Of a DNA stretch of 64,000 nucleotides, positions 40,155 through 49,363 are shown in pieces. Origin of the DNA: JBBDMX01 sp040878035 (GTDB lineage: Bacteria; Planctomycetota; Phycisphaerae; Phycisphaerales; Phycisphaeraceae); the NCBI GenBank assembly GCA_040878035.1, contig JBBDMX010000086.1, positions 1 to 64,000 on the forward strand, in the 5' to 3' direction. Position numbers and translations under genes: made by a program. The notes below the pieces were generated by a model. That model did no database searches, was not told the origin of the DNA, and worked only from the letters and a program-made list of their open reading frames with translations. The stretch's first letter is position 1. Each line of letters starts with the position of its first letter.

Positions 40155-41657
40155 GTGGGAGAGTTCTTCGGTCCATCAACCAGCTATGTGCTGGCGTTTC
40201 TCCTGCCGGATCTGGGCGCGGGCAATCAGTTCGCCACCGCCGATCTTCAGTTCAGGTTGCATGAAAAGTTTGGCGAGGCTGACATCACCTACAACGCCGC
40301 CATCTGGTCGGCCATCCAGAACATCGCCGCCATGGCGCACCAGCTGGATCCGAATCATCCGACCCTGACCACGGTGGCGGAGATCGGCGGCGAGAAGGTG
40401 CAGCACATTCACGCCCTGTGCCCGGCCATCGACATCGTGGGCATCAACACCTACGCCGGCACTGCCTCGATCCCGCAGCGCTATCGCAAGGCCGCGCCCC
40501 ATCGCGACGCCAAGCCGTACATGATCACCGAATTTGGCCCGGCAGGCGTCTGGGAGGTCCGCATGAACGACTTGGGCGCGGTTGACGAACCCAACAGCAC
40601 TGATATGGTCGAGTGGTACCGCAAGGCATACCAGGACTTCGCGGGTGACACGTCACACTGCCTTGGCTCTTATGCCTTTGCCTGGGGCAGCAAGCAGGAG
40701 GCGACGGCAACGTGGTTCGGCCTGTTCCTGCCCGATGGCGCCAAGACTCCGGCGGTCGACGCCTTGGCCGAGCTGTGGTCGGGCAAGCCGCCCGCCAATC
40801 TTGCTCCGGCGATCAAGAGCCTAAAGCTCAACCAGAACGACGGCCTCAGACCCGGCGACACCATCAAGGCCACGCTCGATGCAACGGACGCTCAAGGCGA
40901 TACGCTCAAGGTCACCTGGGTGCTGTACCAGGACAGCAAGAACTACCACACCGGCGGCGACGCGCAGGCTGCCCCGCCATCGTACCCCGACGCCTTCGTT
41001 ACGAGCGACGCGGGCAGCGCCGAGGTGAAACTGCCCGACAGCGGTGGCCTCTACCGGCTCTATGCCTTCGTCGAGGACGGCCAGGGCGGCGGCACGGTCG
41101 CCAACGCCCCATTGCGCGTGCAAGGCCCGCAAGCCGAGGCTCCCAGGACGCCCGCTCATGAGGCCAAGCTCCCCTTCGCCCTGGTCGCCGACCGCATCAA
41201 GCCGCCCTACATCGCCTCGGGCTGGATGGGCGACACCGCGGCCATCAGCATGGACGAAGCGTGCATCGACAAACCCCACGGCGGCAAGACCTGCGTCCGC
41301 TTCACCTACGCCAAGGGCGACGGCTGGGGTGGCGTGATCTGGCAGAACCCCGCCAACGACTGGGGCGATCAGCCCGGCGGATACGACCTGTCCGGCGCCA
41401 AGCAACTGTCCTTCTGGGCCCGCGGCGAGCAAGGCGGCGAGAAGATCAAGTTCGGCTTTGGCGCTATCGGCCGCGACAAGGAGTATTTCGACACCGGCAA
41501 AGGTGAAGTCGAGGTCACGCTGTCTGATCAGTGGAAGCAATACTCGATCGACGTTACCAACAAAGACTTGTCACGCATCAAGTCCGGGTTCATGTGGACC
41601 TTGGGCGGACAAGGCCGACCCATCACGTTCTGACTCGACGACACCCAATTCGAGTAA
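40155..41657 (+). pseudogene. N-terminally truncated glycoside hydrolase with premature stop
   Basis: From about 40280 the frame encodes the second half of a GH2/GH5-type TIM barrel: AAIWSAIQNIAAMAHQLDPN, HPTLTTVAEIGGEKV, IDIVGINTYAG and MITEFGPAGVWEV, with Glu of ITEFGP as the likely nucleophile. A linker with DGLRPGDTIKATLDATDAQG and a C-terminal jelly-roll-like domain (SGWMGDTAAISMDEACID, GVIWQNPANDW) follow. The N-terminal barrel half with the acid/base Glu is missing; the 40155-40280 stretch does not align. TGA at 41631-41633 cuts the last conserved strand (ITF then LDDTQFE) eight codons before TAA 41655-41657, probably an aromatic codon originally. Probably inactive. Confidence 0.6.
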
Positions 41658-41668
41658 CCACTGGGAGA

Positions 41669-41690
41669 CATACGCACTTCAGTAAGCATG
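41669..41690. repeat. 22-bp palindrome, CATGC family copy 3 (degenerate)
   Basis: CATACGCACTTCAGTAAGCA followed by TG, between the convergent glycosidase remnant and the aminotransferase gene. Confidence 0.6.
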
Positions 41691-41708
41691 CGGTGCATTG
41701 ACGATCAT

Positions 41709-43079
41709 TCATGACGACGCAATCTCGCGTGCCACACCTTCGAGCACCTCCAACCCTTCCAGCATCGCCTCCCTGGTGATGATCAACGGCGGGTTGATTT
41801 TCACCGCGGCGCCGCCGAAGCCGACGGGGGCAAAGAGCATGACGCCTTTCTGCACGCCGCGGCGGACGAATTCCCACGCCGGCTCGGGATCAGGCTCAGT
41901 CGTGCCGTTTTTGGTGAACTGCATCGAGGCGACCAATCCGGTTGCCACCACGTGGCCGATCCTGCCGCCCGACGCCGCGGCGATGCGCTGCGCGCCCTTG
42001 GCCAGCACCGGCGCTAGCTGGGCCGCGTTCTGCACCAGTTTCTCCTTGCGGATCACCCGGAGATTGGCCAGCGCCGCGGCGGCGCACACCGTATTGGCCG
42101 AGTGCGTCGAGGTCATTTCGCCCGGGCCGTATAGGTCCATCAGTTCCTCGGTACCCAGCACCGCTGAGAGCGGCATGCCGCCGGAGATGCCCTTCCCGCA
42201 CGCGACAAGATCGGGCACAATGCCAAAATGCTGGAAACCGAACCACTTGCCGCAGCGTCCGAACCCGGCCTGGATTTCGTCGAAGATCAGCACAGCTTTG
42301 TGCTGGTCGCACCAGCGGCGCATGGCCTGGGCATAGGCCTTGGGGAACAGTGTGGCGTTACCGCCCTGGTAGGTTTCGCCCATCACGCCGCACACATCCT
42401 CGGGATTGACCTTCAACTCCGCCAGGGTCTTTTCAAACACGTCGAAGCTGACATCCTTCTGGCGGAAGCCCTCGGGGAAGGGCACCTGCACGAAACGCGG
42501 GTCCGGCTCGCCCAGCCAGTTTTTCAGCGCGGGGCTGCCGCCGGCCCACTGCGCGCCCATGGTTCGCCCGTGGAAGCCGGAGCTAAAGGTCACCATGATG
42601 TTCTTGCGGGCTCCTCCGACCTCCAGCCCACGCGTCCGCGCCAGCTTCACGCAGCACTCAGTCGCCTCCGACCCCGTGGTCAATAGGAAGACGCGCTTGA
42701 GCGGCGCCGGCAGGAGGCGGGTCAGTTCTTCCACCAGCGCCAGGCGCGCCGCGGTGGGGAAGCAGTACGCGTGATAGAGGCGGCTAGCCTGGGCGCGGAT
42801 GGCGTTGACGATTTCCGGCCGGTTGTGACCGCTCGACGTCACCAGCACGCCGCTGGAAAAATCCAGCCAGGTGTTGCCATAGGGGTCACTGATCGTCACG
42901 CCCTTGCCGTGATCCCAGATGACCGGCGGCTGTCCGCCCATGCTGCGCGGCTCCAGCTTCCGCAGCTTCTTAAGCAGCTTGATCGACTGCGGGACCGGCA
43001 GCTTGGTCACGATCTTGCGATAGCGGGTCTTGACCGGGGCAACCTTCCGCGGCACAAGCGGGAATTCTTTCGTCGCCAT
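41709..43079 (-). CDS. Class III pyridoxal-phosphate aminotransferase
   Basis: 456 residues in the 4-aminobutyrate/acetylornithine aminotransferase family. VTISDPYGNTWLDFSSGVLV opens the core, LLTTGSEATECCVKLAR binds cofactor phosphate, MVTFSSGFHGRTMGAQWAGG, LIFDEIQAGFGRCGKWFGFQ carries the Asp that contacts the pyridine nitrogen, and DLVACGKGISGGMPLSAVLG the Schiff-base Lys. GHVVATGLVASMQFTKNG and VKINPPLIITREAMLEGLEV are C-terminal. The amino donor cannot be told from sequence. ATG 43079 is preferred over 43151, which lies in a repeat. It ends convergent with the glycosidase remnant. Confidence 0.85.
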   Translation of the reverse strand: MATKEFPLVPRKVAPVKTRYRKIVTKLPVPQSIKLLKKLRKLEPRSMGGQPPVIWDHGKGVTISDPYGNTWLDFSSGVLVTSSGHNRPEIVNAIRAQASRLYHAYCFPTAARLALVEELTRLLPAPLKRVFLLTTGSEATECCVKLARTRGLEVGGARKNIMVTFSSGFHGRTMGAQWAGGSPALKNWLGEPDPRFVQVPFPEGFRQKDVSFDVFEKTLAELKVNPEDVCGVMGETYQGGNATLFPKAYAQAMRRWCDQHKAVLIFDEIQAGFGRCGKWFGFQHFGIVPDLVACGKGISGGMPLSAVLGTEELMDLYGPGEMTSTHSANTVCAAAALANLRVIRKEKLVQNAAQLAPVLAKGAQRIAAASGGRIGHVVATGLVASMQFTKNGTTEPDPEPAWEFVRRGVQKGVMLFAPVGFGGAAVKINPPLIITREAMLEGLEVLEGVAREIASS

Positions 43080-43110
43080 GTCAGCTAAGCCTTTCTGAAA
43101 AGAGAAGGAA

Positions 43111-43191
43111 GAGGGGGTGGCAAGGTGATGGAGTGGCAAGATGAAAGACAATCACCCTGTCACCCCCCTCACCTTGTCACCTTGTCATTGG
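43111..43191. repeat. AAGGTGACAAGG inverted repeat, copy 2
   Basis: GAGGGGGTGGCAAGGTGATG on the left is answered by CACCCCCCTCACCTTGTCAC and CTTGTCATTGGC on the right, close to the element at 12426-12499. Confidence 0.65.
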
Positions 43192-43213
43192 CAAGTAGCG
43201 CTTCGGACTCCAG

Positions 43214-44479
43214 TCAATACTCACGGAACTTCACGCCCGCTTGCGGGCCATACTCGATCACCACTTCGCGTCCGCCCGACAGGATACTCTTGCGGCCGGC
43301 CTCCATGACCAGCTCGTTGTAGCTGCTGTTGAAAGGCGTCGCCATGATGCCCTGGTCGTCATATTGCTTCAGGATCGCCTGGCGCCTGGTCACATCACGT
43401 TCCCCCGCGATGCCCAGGCAGGCCTTGAGAATGTATTCCACGCTGCGATGGCCATAGCCAGAGGGCACCAGGCCCGGCCCGCCCTGGTCCAGCAGTTGGA
43501 AGTAGTCCGGATTCGGCTCGGCATACTGCGTGTCGCCCGGCTCATCGCCGGCGGCGGTGTAACTGTGCTTCACCCCGCGATCCTGATCGCTGTGACTGAT
43601 CAGGCAGCCGTCGTTTTCCTGACGACACCACATGGTCATGCCCTGCGAGTTACCCCCCGCGGCCGCATCGGGGTAGCCCAGGGCATTGGCCACGCTCAGC
43701 ACCGCGCCGTTCTCCCAGATCACCCGGCCGTCGGTCCATAGGTAGCCGATCTTGCCGTTGGGATAGGCCTCCTTCACCCCGTAGAGACTGACCGCCACGG
43801 GTTTGAGGCCCGTGATGAACGCCACCAGGTCGACATAGTGGCAACCGATGTAGGTAAAGGCATCGCTATTTTCGCAGGTCAGCCAGTTCTGGAAGTTGGA
43901 ATGGCGATAGTACCAGGGCTCGTGCAGATGCGCCTGGCCCAGGCGAAAGTCACCGAACCGGCCCGCGCGGTACGACTGGCGCGCCATCAGGTTGCGCGCA
44001 TCAAAGCGCTTGTGGTAGTCCACGCCGACCAGCAAGCCCTTGCTCATCGCCTTGTGGCCGATCTCCTCGGCCTGCACGTGGCTGAGCACCAGCGGCTTGA
44101 CCACGCACACGTGCAGATCGCTGTCGATCGCCGCGGACACCGCGTCGTAATGGAACTGATCCGGCACGGCGATCACTGCAATCGAGTATTTGGGAGCGGC
44201 AGCCAGCACCTGCTTGAAAAGATCCGGAAACGCTTGCTTCGCATCGACTTTCTCGGGGTCCGGATGAGGAATGAACGTCTGATTCACAAACGCCTTGCGC
44301 AGGCTCGCATCGTTCTGAATATCCACCAGCGGCGAAGTATTCAGCGCGTTGATGTGAATCTCGCCCAGCAGGCCTTCACGCTGCAAATGATAGATCGTCG
44401 GCAGTAGCTGAATCCTGGTGATCATCCCGCCACCGACGATGGTCACGCGCGGCGACGATGAATTGACATTGGAAGCCAT
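43214..44479 (-). CDS. Gfo/Idh/MocA-family oxidoreductase
   Basis: 421 residues. The NAD-binding start reads RVTIVGGGMITRIQLLPTIY. Further features are SIAVIAVPDQFHYDAVSAAI, then HVCVVKPLVLSHVQAEEIGH with the KP motif of the family (EKP-type), GLLVGVDYHKRFDARNL and the C-terminal sheet domain with GEPGDTQYAEP-like loops. The substrate is probably a sugar or cyclitol. ATG 44479 has AGGAGAG eight bases upstream; the frame upstream runs into a repeat and was rejected. It is co-directional with the aminotransferase but 130 bases apart, with a repeat between. Confidence 0.85.
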   Translation of the reverse strand: MASNVNSSSPRVTIVGGGMITRIQLLPTIYHLQREGLLGEIHINALNTSPLVDIQNDASLRKAFVNQTFIPHPDPEKVDAKQAFPDLFKQVLAAAPKYSIAVIAVPDQFHYDAVSAAIDSDLHVCVVKPLVLSHVQAEEIGHKAMSKGLLVGVDYHKRFDARNLMARQSYRAGRFGDFRLGQAHLHEPWYYRHSNFQNWLTCENSDAFTYIGCHYVDLVAFITGLKPVAVSLYGVKEAYPNGKIGYLWTDGRVIWENGAVLSVANALGYPDAAAGGNSQGMTMWCRQENDGCLISHSDQDRGVKHSYTAAGDEPGDTQYAEPNPDYFQLLDQGGPGLVPSGYGHRSVEYILKACLGIAGERDVTRRQAILKQYDDQGIMATPFNSSYNELVMEAGRKSILSGGREVVIEYGPQAGVKFREY

Positions 44480-44511
44480 GAAAACACTCTCCTGGGGGGT
44501 TACAGACCGAT

Positions 44512-44745
44512 GAGACCTTCGAAAAACCGGATTGAACCACCAAGACACCAAGAACACCAAGAACACCAAGAACACCAAGAAAGCAAACTGAACACGAAGA
44601 CACGAAGGCACGAAGAAGATGGATCAAGCAAAATCAGGAATTGCAGATAGTTATGAATTAGGATCTTCCTTCGTGTCTTCGTGTTGATGTTCTTCCTGCC
44701 TCTTCTTGGTGTCCTTGGTGTCTTGGTGGTTAATCAAAGGTCTCC
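44512..44745. repeat. MITE-like element, copy 2 (inverted relative to copy 1)
   Basis: Starts GAGACCTTCGAAAAACCGGA with TTGAACCACCAAGACACCAA, then three AGAACACCA units; ends CTTGGTGTCTTGGTGGTTAA with TCAAAGGTCTC. Nested inner arms (AACACGAAGACACGAAGGC against CTTCGTGTCTTCGTGTTG) flank an AT-richer centre. It is the reverse complement layout of 3609-3750. Confidence 0.8.
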
Positions 44746-44766
44746 GATGTCAAATGCAGGGTTGAA

Positions 44767-44836
44767 CCACAGATGAAGGAGATCTCCAATTCTGATTCTG
44801 ATTGGGATTGATCTGTGCCCCTCCGTATTCATGTGG
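44767..44836. repeat. CACAGATG inverted repeat, copy 2
   Basis: CCACAGATGAA at 44767 and TATTCATGTGG at 44836 bracket TCTGATTCTGATTGGGATTG. It abuts the nuoH stop codon and follows the MITE-like copy. Together the two fill 44480-44838. Confidence 0.6.
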
Positions 44837-44838
44837 GG

Positions 44839-46338
44839 CTATTGCGAAGCTGCAGCATCGGGGGCGGGCGGTATTTCGACGGCGCCCGGTGCACCGCGGG
44901 TAAACGAGATATCACGCGAGACGGGCATCACGTCGTCGAACAACGTCTTGCGCGGGTTGCGCTCCCGGCGATGGAACGCCATCAGGACCGCCGAGGCAAA
45001 ATACGCCAGTACGCCCAAGGCCACGATCAACAGCACGATCTGCGTGATCCACTGAAGCGTCGGTGTCGGCGACACCAGGTGACCCAAGCGCATCACGACG
45101 TGGCCGGGGGCTCCCACCGACCCCAGAACCACGCCCGCCGGCTGCGGCACCACCGCGATCCACACCGCCGTGCCCACCAGCACCACCAGCGAACAGGGCA
45201 GGAGCACCTTCACGCACACGTGCAGCACCTGGTCGATGCGAATCCGCGGCAGCGTCCAACGCAGCCAGATCTGCACGAAGAGCACCGCCATCGCCTTGGT
45301 GACGAACCAAGTCATGCAATAAGCGTTGAGCGCGATCAACCCGCTGCTCGACAGCCCCAGCACGCCGGCCGTCTCCGACCAGCCCTGGGCGCCGGCCAGC
45401 GCCCCGCTGAAATACAGCTGGCCCGCCTCGATCGGGTTGTAACCGATGGCTGCGTAAACCGGGTCGTATGAGCCCAACGGGCTATTCCACCCGCCCAGAA
45501 ACAGCGATGCTTGAATCGCCCCGACCACAAAAATCCCGGCATACTCGGCGAAGAAGAAAAACGAAAACCGCATGCCCGAGTACTCGGTGTGGAATCCGGC
45601 GACGAGTTCGCTTTCGCTCTCGGGCAGGTCGAAGGGAGCCCGCTTGTTGCTCGCCAGGCTGGCGATGAAGTAAAGCAGAAACGCGATGAAGATGAAGGGG
45701 TTGTGGAAGACGAACCAGCTCGTGATCCCGCCCCCCTGGAGGTAGGACAATTCCAGCAATTGGAGGGTGCCGGCGACCAGCACGCCGCAGATGATGGAGA
45801 TGCCCAGCGGGATTTCGTAGCTGACCATCTGGCAGGCTTCGCGCATGGCGCCGTAGATGGCCCATTTGCTGTTACTGCCCCACCCCGCCAGGATCACGCC
45901 CATCACCTCGACCGACAGCACCGCCAGCAGGTAGAGCACGCCGATGTTCAGGCCGGCCTCGAAGACCCACTGCGGACCAAAGGGCAGCGCCAAAAACGCG
46001 GCGAACACCGGGGCGAACGCCAGGTACGGCGCCAGGCGGAAAAGAAATCCATCCGCCCCGCTGGGGATCAGGTCTTCCTTCATCAGCAGCTTGGCGCCGT
46101 CGGCAATCGACTGCGCCCAGCCATGCCACCCGCCCACATGCATCGGCCCCAGCCGCGACTGCATGTGACCTGCAACCTTGCGCTCCCACCAGATGGCGAA
46201 CATCGCCAGCACACTGATCCCGCCGGTGAACACCGTGGCCACCAGCGTGAAGCGCAGGGCGATGGTGATCCACACGGACCAGACGCCGGGATCCAGGGAA
46301 AGCTGCTGTGCGATCTGTTGGGCAAGTTCGTTGATCAT
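44839..46338 (-). CDS. nuoH: NADH-quinone oxidoreductase subunit H
   Basis: Membrane subunit of complex I at the quinone-channel interface. Motifs: AIWWERKVAGHMQSRLGPMH, GWAQSIADGAKLLMKEDLIP, APYLAFAPVFAAFLALPF, GWGSNSKWAIYGAMREACQM, VSYEIPLGISIICGVLVAGT, SNKRAPFDLPESESELVAGF and HTEYSGMRFSFFFFAEYAGI, all diagnostic, plus LFVQIWLRWTLPRIRIDQVL. At 499 residues it is longer than most NuoH (about 330) through an extra loop (about 285-345) and C-terminal helix with charged tail. No other nuo gene is adjacent, although complex I genes are usually clustered. Confidence 0.9.
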   Translation of the reverse strand: MINELAQQIAQQLSLDPGVWSVWITIALRFTLVATVFTGGISVLAMFAIWWERKVAGHMQSRLGPMHVGGWHGWAQSIADGAKLLMKEDLIPSGADGFLFRLAPYLAFAPVFAAFLALPFGPQWVFEAGLNIGVLYLLAVLSVEVMGVILAGWGSNSKWAIYGAMREACQMVSYEIPLGISIICGVLVAGTLQLLELSYLQGGGITSWFVFHNPFIFIAFLLYFIASLASNKRAPFDLPESESELVAGFHTEYSGMRFSFFFFAEYAGIFVVGAIQASLFLGGWNSPLGSYDPVYAAIGYNPIEAGQLYFSGALAGAQGWSETAGVLGLSSSGLIALNAYCMTWFVTKAMAVLFVQIWLRWTLPRIRIDQVLHVCVKVLLPCSLVVLVGTAVWIAVVPQPAGVVLGSVGAPGHVVMRLGHLVSPTPTLQWITQIVLLIVALGVLAYFASAVLMAFHRRERNPRKTLFDDVMPVSRDISFTRGAPGAVEIPPAPDAAASQ

Positions 46339-46391
46339 GGGACGTGGGCAGATTCTAGCAACTTCGCGCCAAGGCGCGCCCCACGGAGAGG

Positions 46392-46413
46392 CATGCCCAC
46401 TTTAGTGGGCATG
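46392..46413. repeat. 22-bp palindrome, CATGC family copy 4
   Basis: CATGCCCACTTTAGTGGGCA followed by TG; ten-base perfect arms. Located between the nuoH start and the UroD-like stop codon. Confidence 0.8.
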
Positions 46414-46421
46414 TAAGGGCG

Positions 46422-47393
46422 TCAAGGCGCCTGCACCGCCCGGCAGAAGGCGAGGTAATTCTCATCGGGAATGTAGTCCTGCGGGCTGGTGTTGCAGGCG
46501 GCGATGAAACGCCCGCGCACGCCGCCGAGGCGGAGCATCTCCCGCGTTTCCCGGCGGATTTCCTCGGGGCTGGCATGCTTGAGGAAGACCACGTCCATAT
46601 TGCCGCACAAGGCGATGCGGTCGCCGAAAGTCTGCACGAGATGGCCCAGGTCTTTGGCCTGCTTCTCGCAGCCGTGCACGGCGCAGATGCCCAGGTTCAG
46701 CAGCATGGGAATCACCTCGTCGAGCTTGCCGTCGCTGTGAAAGGTGAAGGGAATGCCCAGGTCGCGCACCGCTTGGACAGTGCGGCGCGTCGGCTCAAAG
46801 CAGAAGTCGCGAATCATCCGCGGGTCGATCATCGTGCCGGTCTTGTAGGCGCAGTCGCCGTTGTAGAGCACGAAGTCGGGGCGGACCTTGCTGACGATGC
46901 GGCGGACGCCCTGGAGGTTGCGGGCTTCGCACCATTGCATGGCTTGGTGGATGAACTCGGGCCGGTCGTAGCAGGCCACGGCGAATTCTTCGAGGCCCAT
47001 GGAGCCGGCGATGCGGTCGAAGCACCAGCCGATGATCAGCCAGGTCGCCAGGCCGGCGTCATGGCAGCGGCGTTGGGCGTCGAGCAGCGGCTGGACCTGG
47101 GCGTCGTAGTCGGGCTCGGGGCGCTGGCGAAGTTGATCGGCGTCGCGCAAGGCGCCGCCGCCGTACCACACGCCGGCGTCGTTAGGCTCAACCTCCGCCT
47201 GCCACCAGGAGCCGATGTCCAGGCCGCCGATGCACAGCGCCGCGTGGCCCAGATCGGCCGCCATGGCGGTCATGTCGCCGCCATAGCGACGCCGGCAGAA
47301 GTCGGGCATGGCGAACCACACCTCCCACAGCGGCGGGCGATCCACGCACTGCCCGGCCAGCAAAGCCATGAGTCGTTCGGATACCTCGCGCAT
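46422..47393 (-). CDS. Uroporphyrinogen decarboxylase-like (UroD/MtaA family) protein
   Basis: 323 residues of the UROD barrel. MREVSERLMALLAGQCVDRP is the typical start (usually followed by VP), then ARNLQGVRRIVSKVRPDFVL, YNGDCAYKTGTMIDPRMIRD, FTFHSDGKLDEVIPMLLNLG, ICAVHGCEKQAKDLGHLVQT, IALCGNMDVVFLKHASPEEI. It lacks the tetrapyrrole-binding arginines of true HemE and is closer to the metabolite-methyltransferase-like or uncharacterised planctomycete group. It follows the PhyH gene by 19 bases in one transcription unit, with an AraC regulator divergent from that gene; a joint catabolic role is inferred. Confidence 0.75.
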   Translation of the reverse strand: MREVSERLMALLAGQCVDRPPLWEVWFAMPDFCRRRYGGDMTAMAADLGHAALCIGGLDIGSWWQAEVEPNDAGVWYGGGALRDADQLRQRPEPDYDAQVQPLLDAQRRCHDAGLATWLIIGWCFDRIAGSMGLEEFAVACYDRPEFIHQAMQWCEARNLQGVRRIVSKVRPDFVLYNGDCAYKTGTMIDPRMIRDFCFEPTRRTVQAVRDLGIPFTFHSDGKLDEVIPMLLNLGICAVHGCEKQAKDLGHLVQTFGDRIALCGNMDVVFLKHASPEEIRRETREMLRLGGVRGRFIAACNTSPQDYIPDENYLAFCRAVQAP

Positions 47394-47412
47394 TAGGATG
47401 GCTCCGGACGTT

Positions 47413-48261
47413 TCAGTTGCCGCCGATGGCTTTGGGCTTGTGCAAGGGCGATACGGTGTTGCCGCAGGGACGGGGGCAGTGGATCCACTGGCCGGCGGCG
47501 TCCTGGCCGCGGCAGATGATGGCGCCCGTGCCCCAGTCGGGGTCCATCACCCGCACCGTCGACGGGCAATAGCGGAGCGTCAGCCCGCAGCGGCGACGAT
47601 CGGATGGATTGGGCCCCGAGCCGTGGGCCAGCATATCCGCGTGCAAGGAGATTTCCCCGGCTTTGAGTTCAAACGACACGGGTGTTCCCAGCCGATCGAT
47701 GTCCTGGATTTCCTGCCCCAGCACCGCGGCCTTGTCCGTCTGCTTCCAGCGCAGATGACCCAGGCGATGCGTGCCGGGGATCACCTGCATGGCGGCGTTG
47801 CCCACATCCGCGTCATCGATTGCCAGCCAGGCGGTTACCGTCCGCGCCGGCGACAGCGGCCAGTAGGACGCGTCCTGATGCCACGGCACCGACTTGGGGT
47901 CGCGTGGCATCTTGCAGAAAAAGTGCGTGGCCCAGCAGATGAGGTCCGGCCCGATCAGGTCCTGCACTAGGTCGAGGATCACCGGGTGCGTCGCCATGTC
48001 CCAGATGCCTTCGCAGTGGCGATGGAAGCCGTTGATGGCGTAGGTGTCCCGCCCATCGTCATGCGCTCGCATCGTCGCCAGCAGGTAGTCGAAGTACGCG
48101 CGGTTGGCCTCGGCCTGCAAATCGGTGTAGATGCGGAACGGCTTGAGGTAGCCGTCGCGGTTGTACTGCTCGATCTGCTCTGCGGTGAGGGTGATGGGAT
48201 TCGAATTGGCGACGGGGGCGAAGTCCAGATCCGTACGGTGCTCCTGCATGACGGGCGGCAT
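47413..48261 (-). CDS. Phytanoyl-CoA dioxygenase family (PhyH) protein
   Basis: A 282-residue Fe(II)/2-oxoglutarate oxygenase. LTAEQIEQYNRDGYLKPFRI is the family N-terminus, WHQDASYWPLSPARTVTAWL supplies the His-x-Asp of the iron triad, QVIPGTHRLGHLRW follows, and AGEISLHADMLAHGSGPNPS holds the distal His (near RRCGLTLRYCP with the 2-oxoglutarate Arg). Substrate unknown; family members hydroxylate small molecules or modified sugars. ATG 48261 has GGAG nine bases upstream. It is the first gene of the PhyH-UroD unit and is divergent from the AraC gene. Confidence 0.85.
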   Translation of the reverse strand: MPPVMQEHRTDLDFAPVANSNPITLTAEQIEQYNRDGYLKPFRIYTDLQAEANRAYFDYLLATMRAHDDGRDTYAINGFHRHCEGIWDMATHPVILDLVQDLIGPDLICWATHFFCKMPRDPKSVPWHQDASYWPLSPARTVTAWLAIDDADVGNAAMQVIPGTHRLGHLRWKQTDKAAVLGQEIQDIDRLGTPVSFELKAGEISLHADMLAHGSGPNPSDRRRCGLTLRYCPSTVRVMDPDWGTGAIICRGQDAAGQWIHCPRPCGNTVSPLHKPKAIGGN

Positions 48262-48492
48262 AGTAGGTCTCCATGATGCGAGCCGGGCCGGGCCGGCCCC
48301 GGTGTCTGGGCGTCGCAAAGGCAGCGTGTCAATGCGGAGCCGGCCGCAAGCAAGGCCCGCCGTGGCCGAGACGGCCCGGCTCGCGGTCATTCTGCCGCCT
48401 CATACCCTACCGCCAGCGCGGTGGCTTGGACATGCACGGGCATGCTAATATGTTGTCCGATCTTATCCTCACGGCCAAATGGAGCAGGCCCG

Positions 48493-49290
48493 GTGGACTA
48501 TCCGTGTGAACTCGTTACTGGTGGCCGCTACGTATGCACACCGGGCTGGCGGCGGGATGTGCCGGTCGTCGATGACTGTCACCGATATTACTTTCCGCGG
48601 CGAGGCCAGGGACGGCTGTGGGCGGCGGGTCGCTGGCACATCATTCGCCCCGGCCGCGTGTATCTGATCCCCGGTCATCAGCCGGTGGCGTACCAGTGCG
48701 CCCGGCGGCTGGAGCTCGACTGGCTGCACTTTCGCCTCAACGCCGCCGACGCCGAGGCCGCCCTGGCGCAACTCGGCGGCGTGCAGGCCTGGCCCACGCG
48801 CCAGTGGAGCTTCTGGCGGCCAACCTATACGCACATCGACCAGGCCATGACCCAACGCCCCCGCCAACTCATCGACCGCCTGGGCGCCATGATCCTCTAC
48901 TACACATCAGGCCTGATCGCCGAGCAACTCGACGCCCCGCGACGATCCGACAGCACGCCATGGTTCGAACGCCTGCGACCGGCGGTGGACTTCATGGACC
49001 GCCGCTTCCGTGACAACCCCTCGCTGGCGCAAGTCGCCGCACACGTTCATCTAAGTCCCATCTACTTTCATCGTCGTTTTCGTGAGATTCTGGGTGTCTC
49101 CCCGCACGCCTACATGCTGCGAAGGCGCATGCAACTGGCGCGGCAACTCATCGAGCAGCGTGACGGCTCGATCAAGCAGATTGCCGCCGGCTGCGGCTAC
49201 GACAGCGCGTTCTATTTTTCGCGCGCATTTAAGCGCCACTTTGCCGTCAGCCCGCGGGCCATGTGGCGCAGCGGCACAGTGCAGCCGTAA
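48493..49290 (+). CDS. AraC-family transcriptional regulator
   Basis: 265 residues from GTG 48493, which has GGAG eight bases ahead; ATG 48442 is an alternative. The N-terminal cupin-like sensor reads RRGQGRLWAAGRWHIIRPGR and VYLIPGHQPVAYQCARRLEL, as in sugar-responsive members. The C-terminal 100 residues form the double helix-turn-helix: LAQVAAHVHLSPIYFHRRFR, EILGVSPHAYMLRRRMQLAR, and IAAGCGYDSAFYFSRAFKRH with FAVSPRAMW. It is divergent from the PhyH-UroD unit, its likely target, with 231 bases between. Confidence 0.85.
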   Translation: MDYPCELVTGGRYVCTPGWRRDVPVVDDCHRYYFPRRGQGRLWAAGRWHIIRPGRVYLIPGHQPVAYQCARRLELDWLHFRLNAADAEAALAQLGGVQAWPTRQWSFWRPTYTHIDQAMTQRPRQLIDRLGAMILYYTSGLIAEQLDAPRRSDSTPWFERLRPAVDFMDRRFRDNPSLAQVAAHVHLSPIYFHRRFREILGVSPHAYMLRRRMQLARQLIEQRDGSIKQIAAGCGYDSAFYFSRAFKRHFAVSPRAMWRSGTVQP

Positions 49291-49333
49291 GAGCGATCGT
49301 TCACCTGGCCGCTTCCAGGTTCGCCGGGTTCCG

Positions 49334-49362
49334 CTGATCCCACCCGCCGGAGCGGGTGGGCT
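49334..49362. terminator. Hairpin terminator shared by convergent genes
   Basis: CCCACCCGCCGGAGCGGGTG with GG and then CTTTC: nine-base perfect arms CCCACCCGC/GCGGGTGGG around CGGA. It sits between the araC-like stop (49290) and the rdgB stop (49364), read convergently, with a short T-containing tail on the + side. Confidence 0.6.
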
Positions 49363-49363
49363 T

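Noticed and set aside
46422..47393. HemE, true uroporphyrinogen decarboxylase
   Set aside because: Lacks the substrate-binding Arg-rich N-terminal motif of HemE and sits with PhyH and AraC rather than haem genes.
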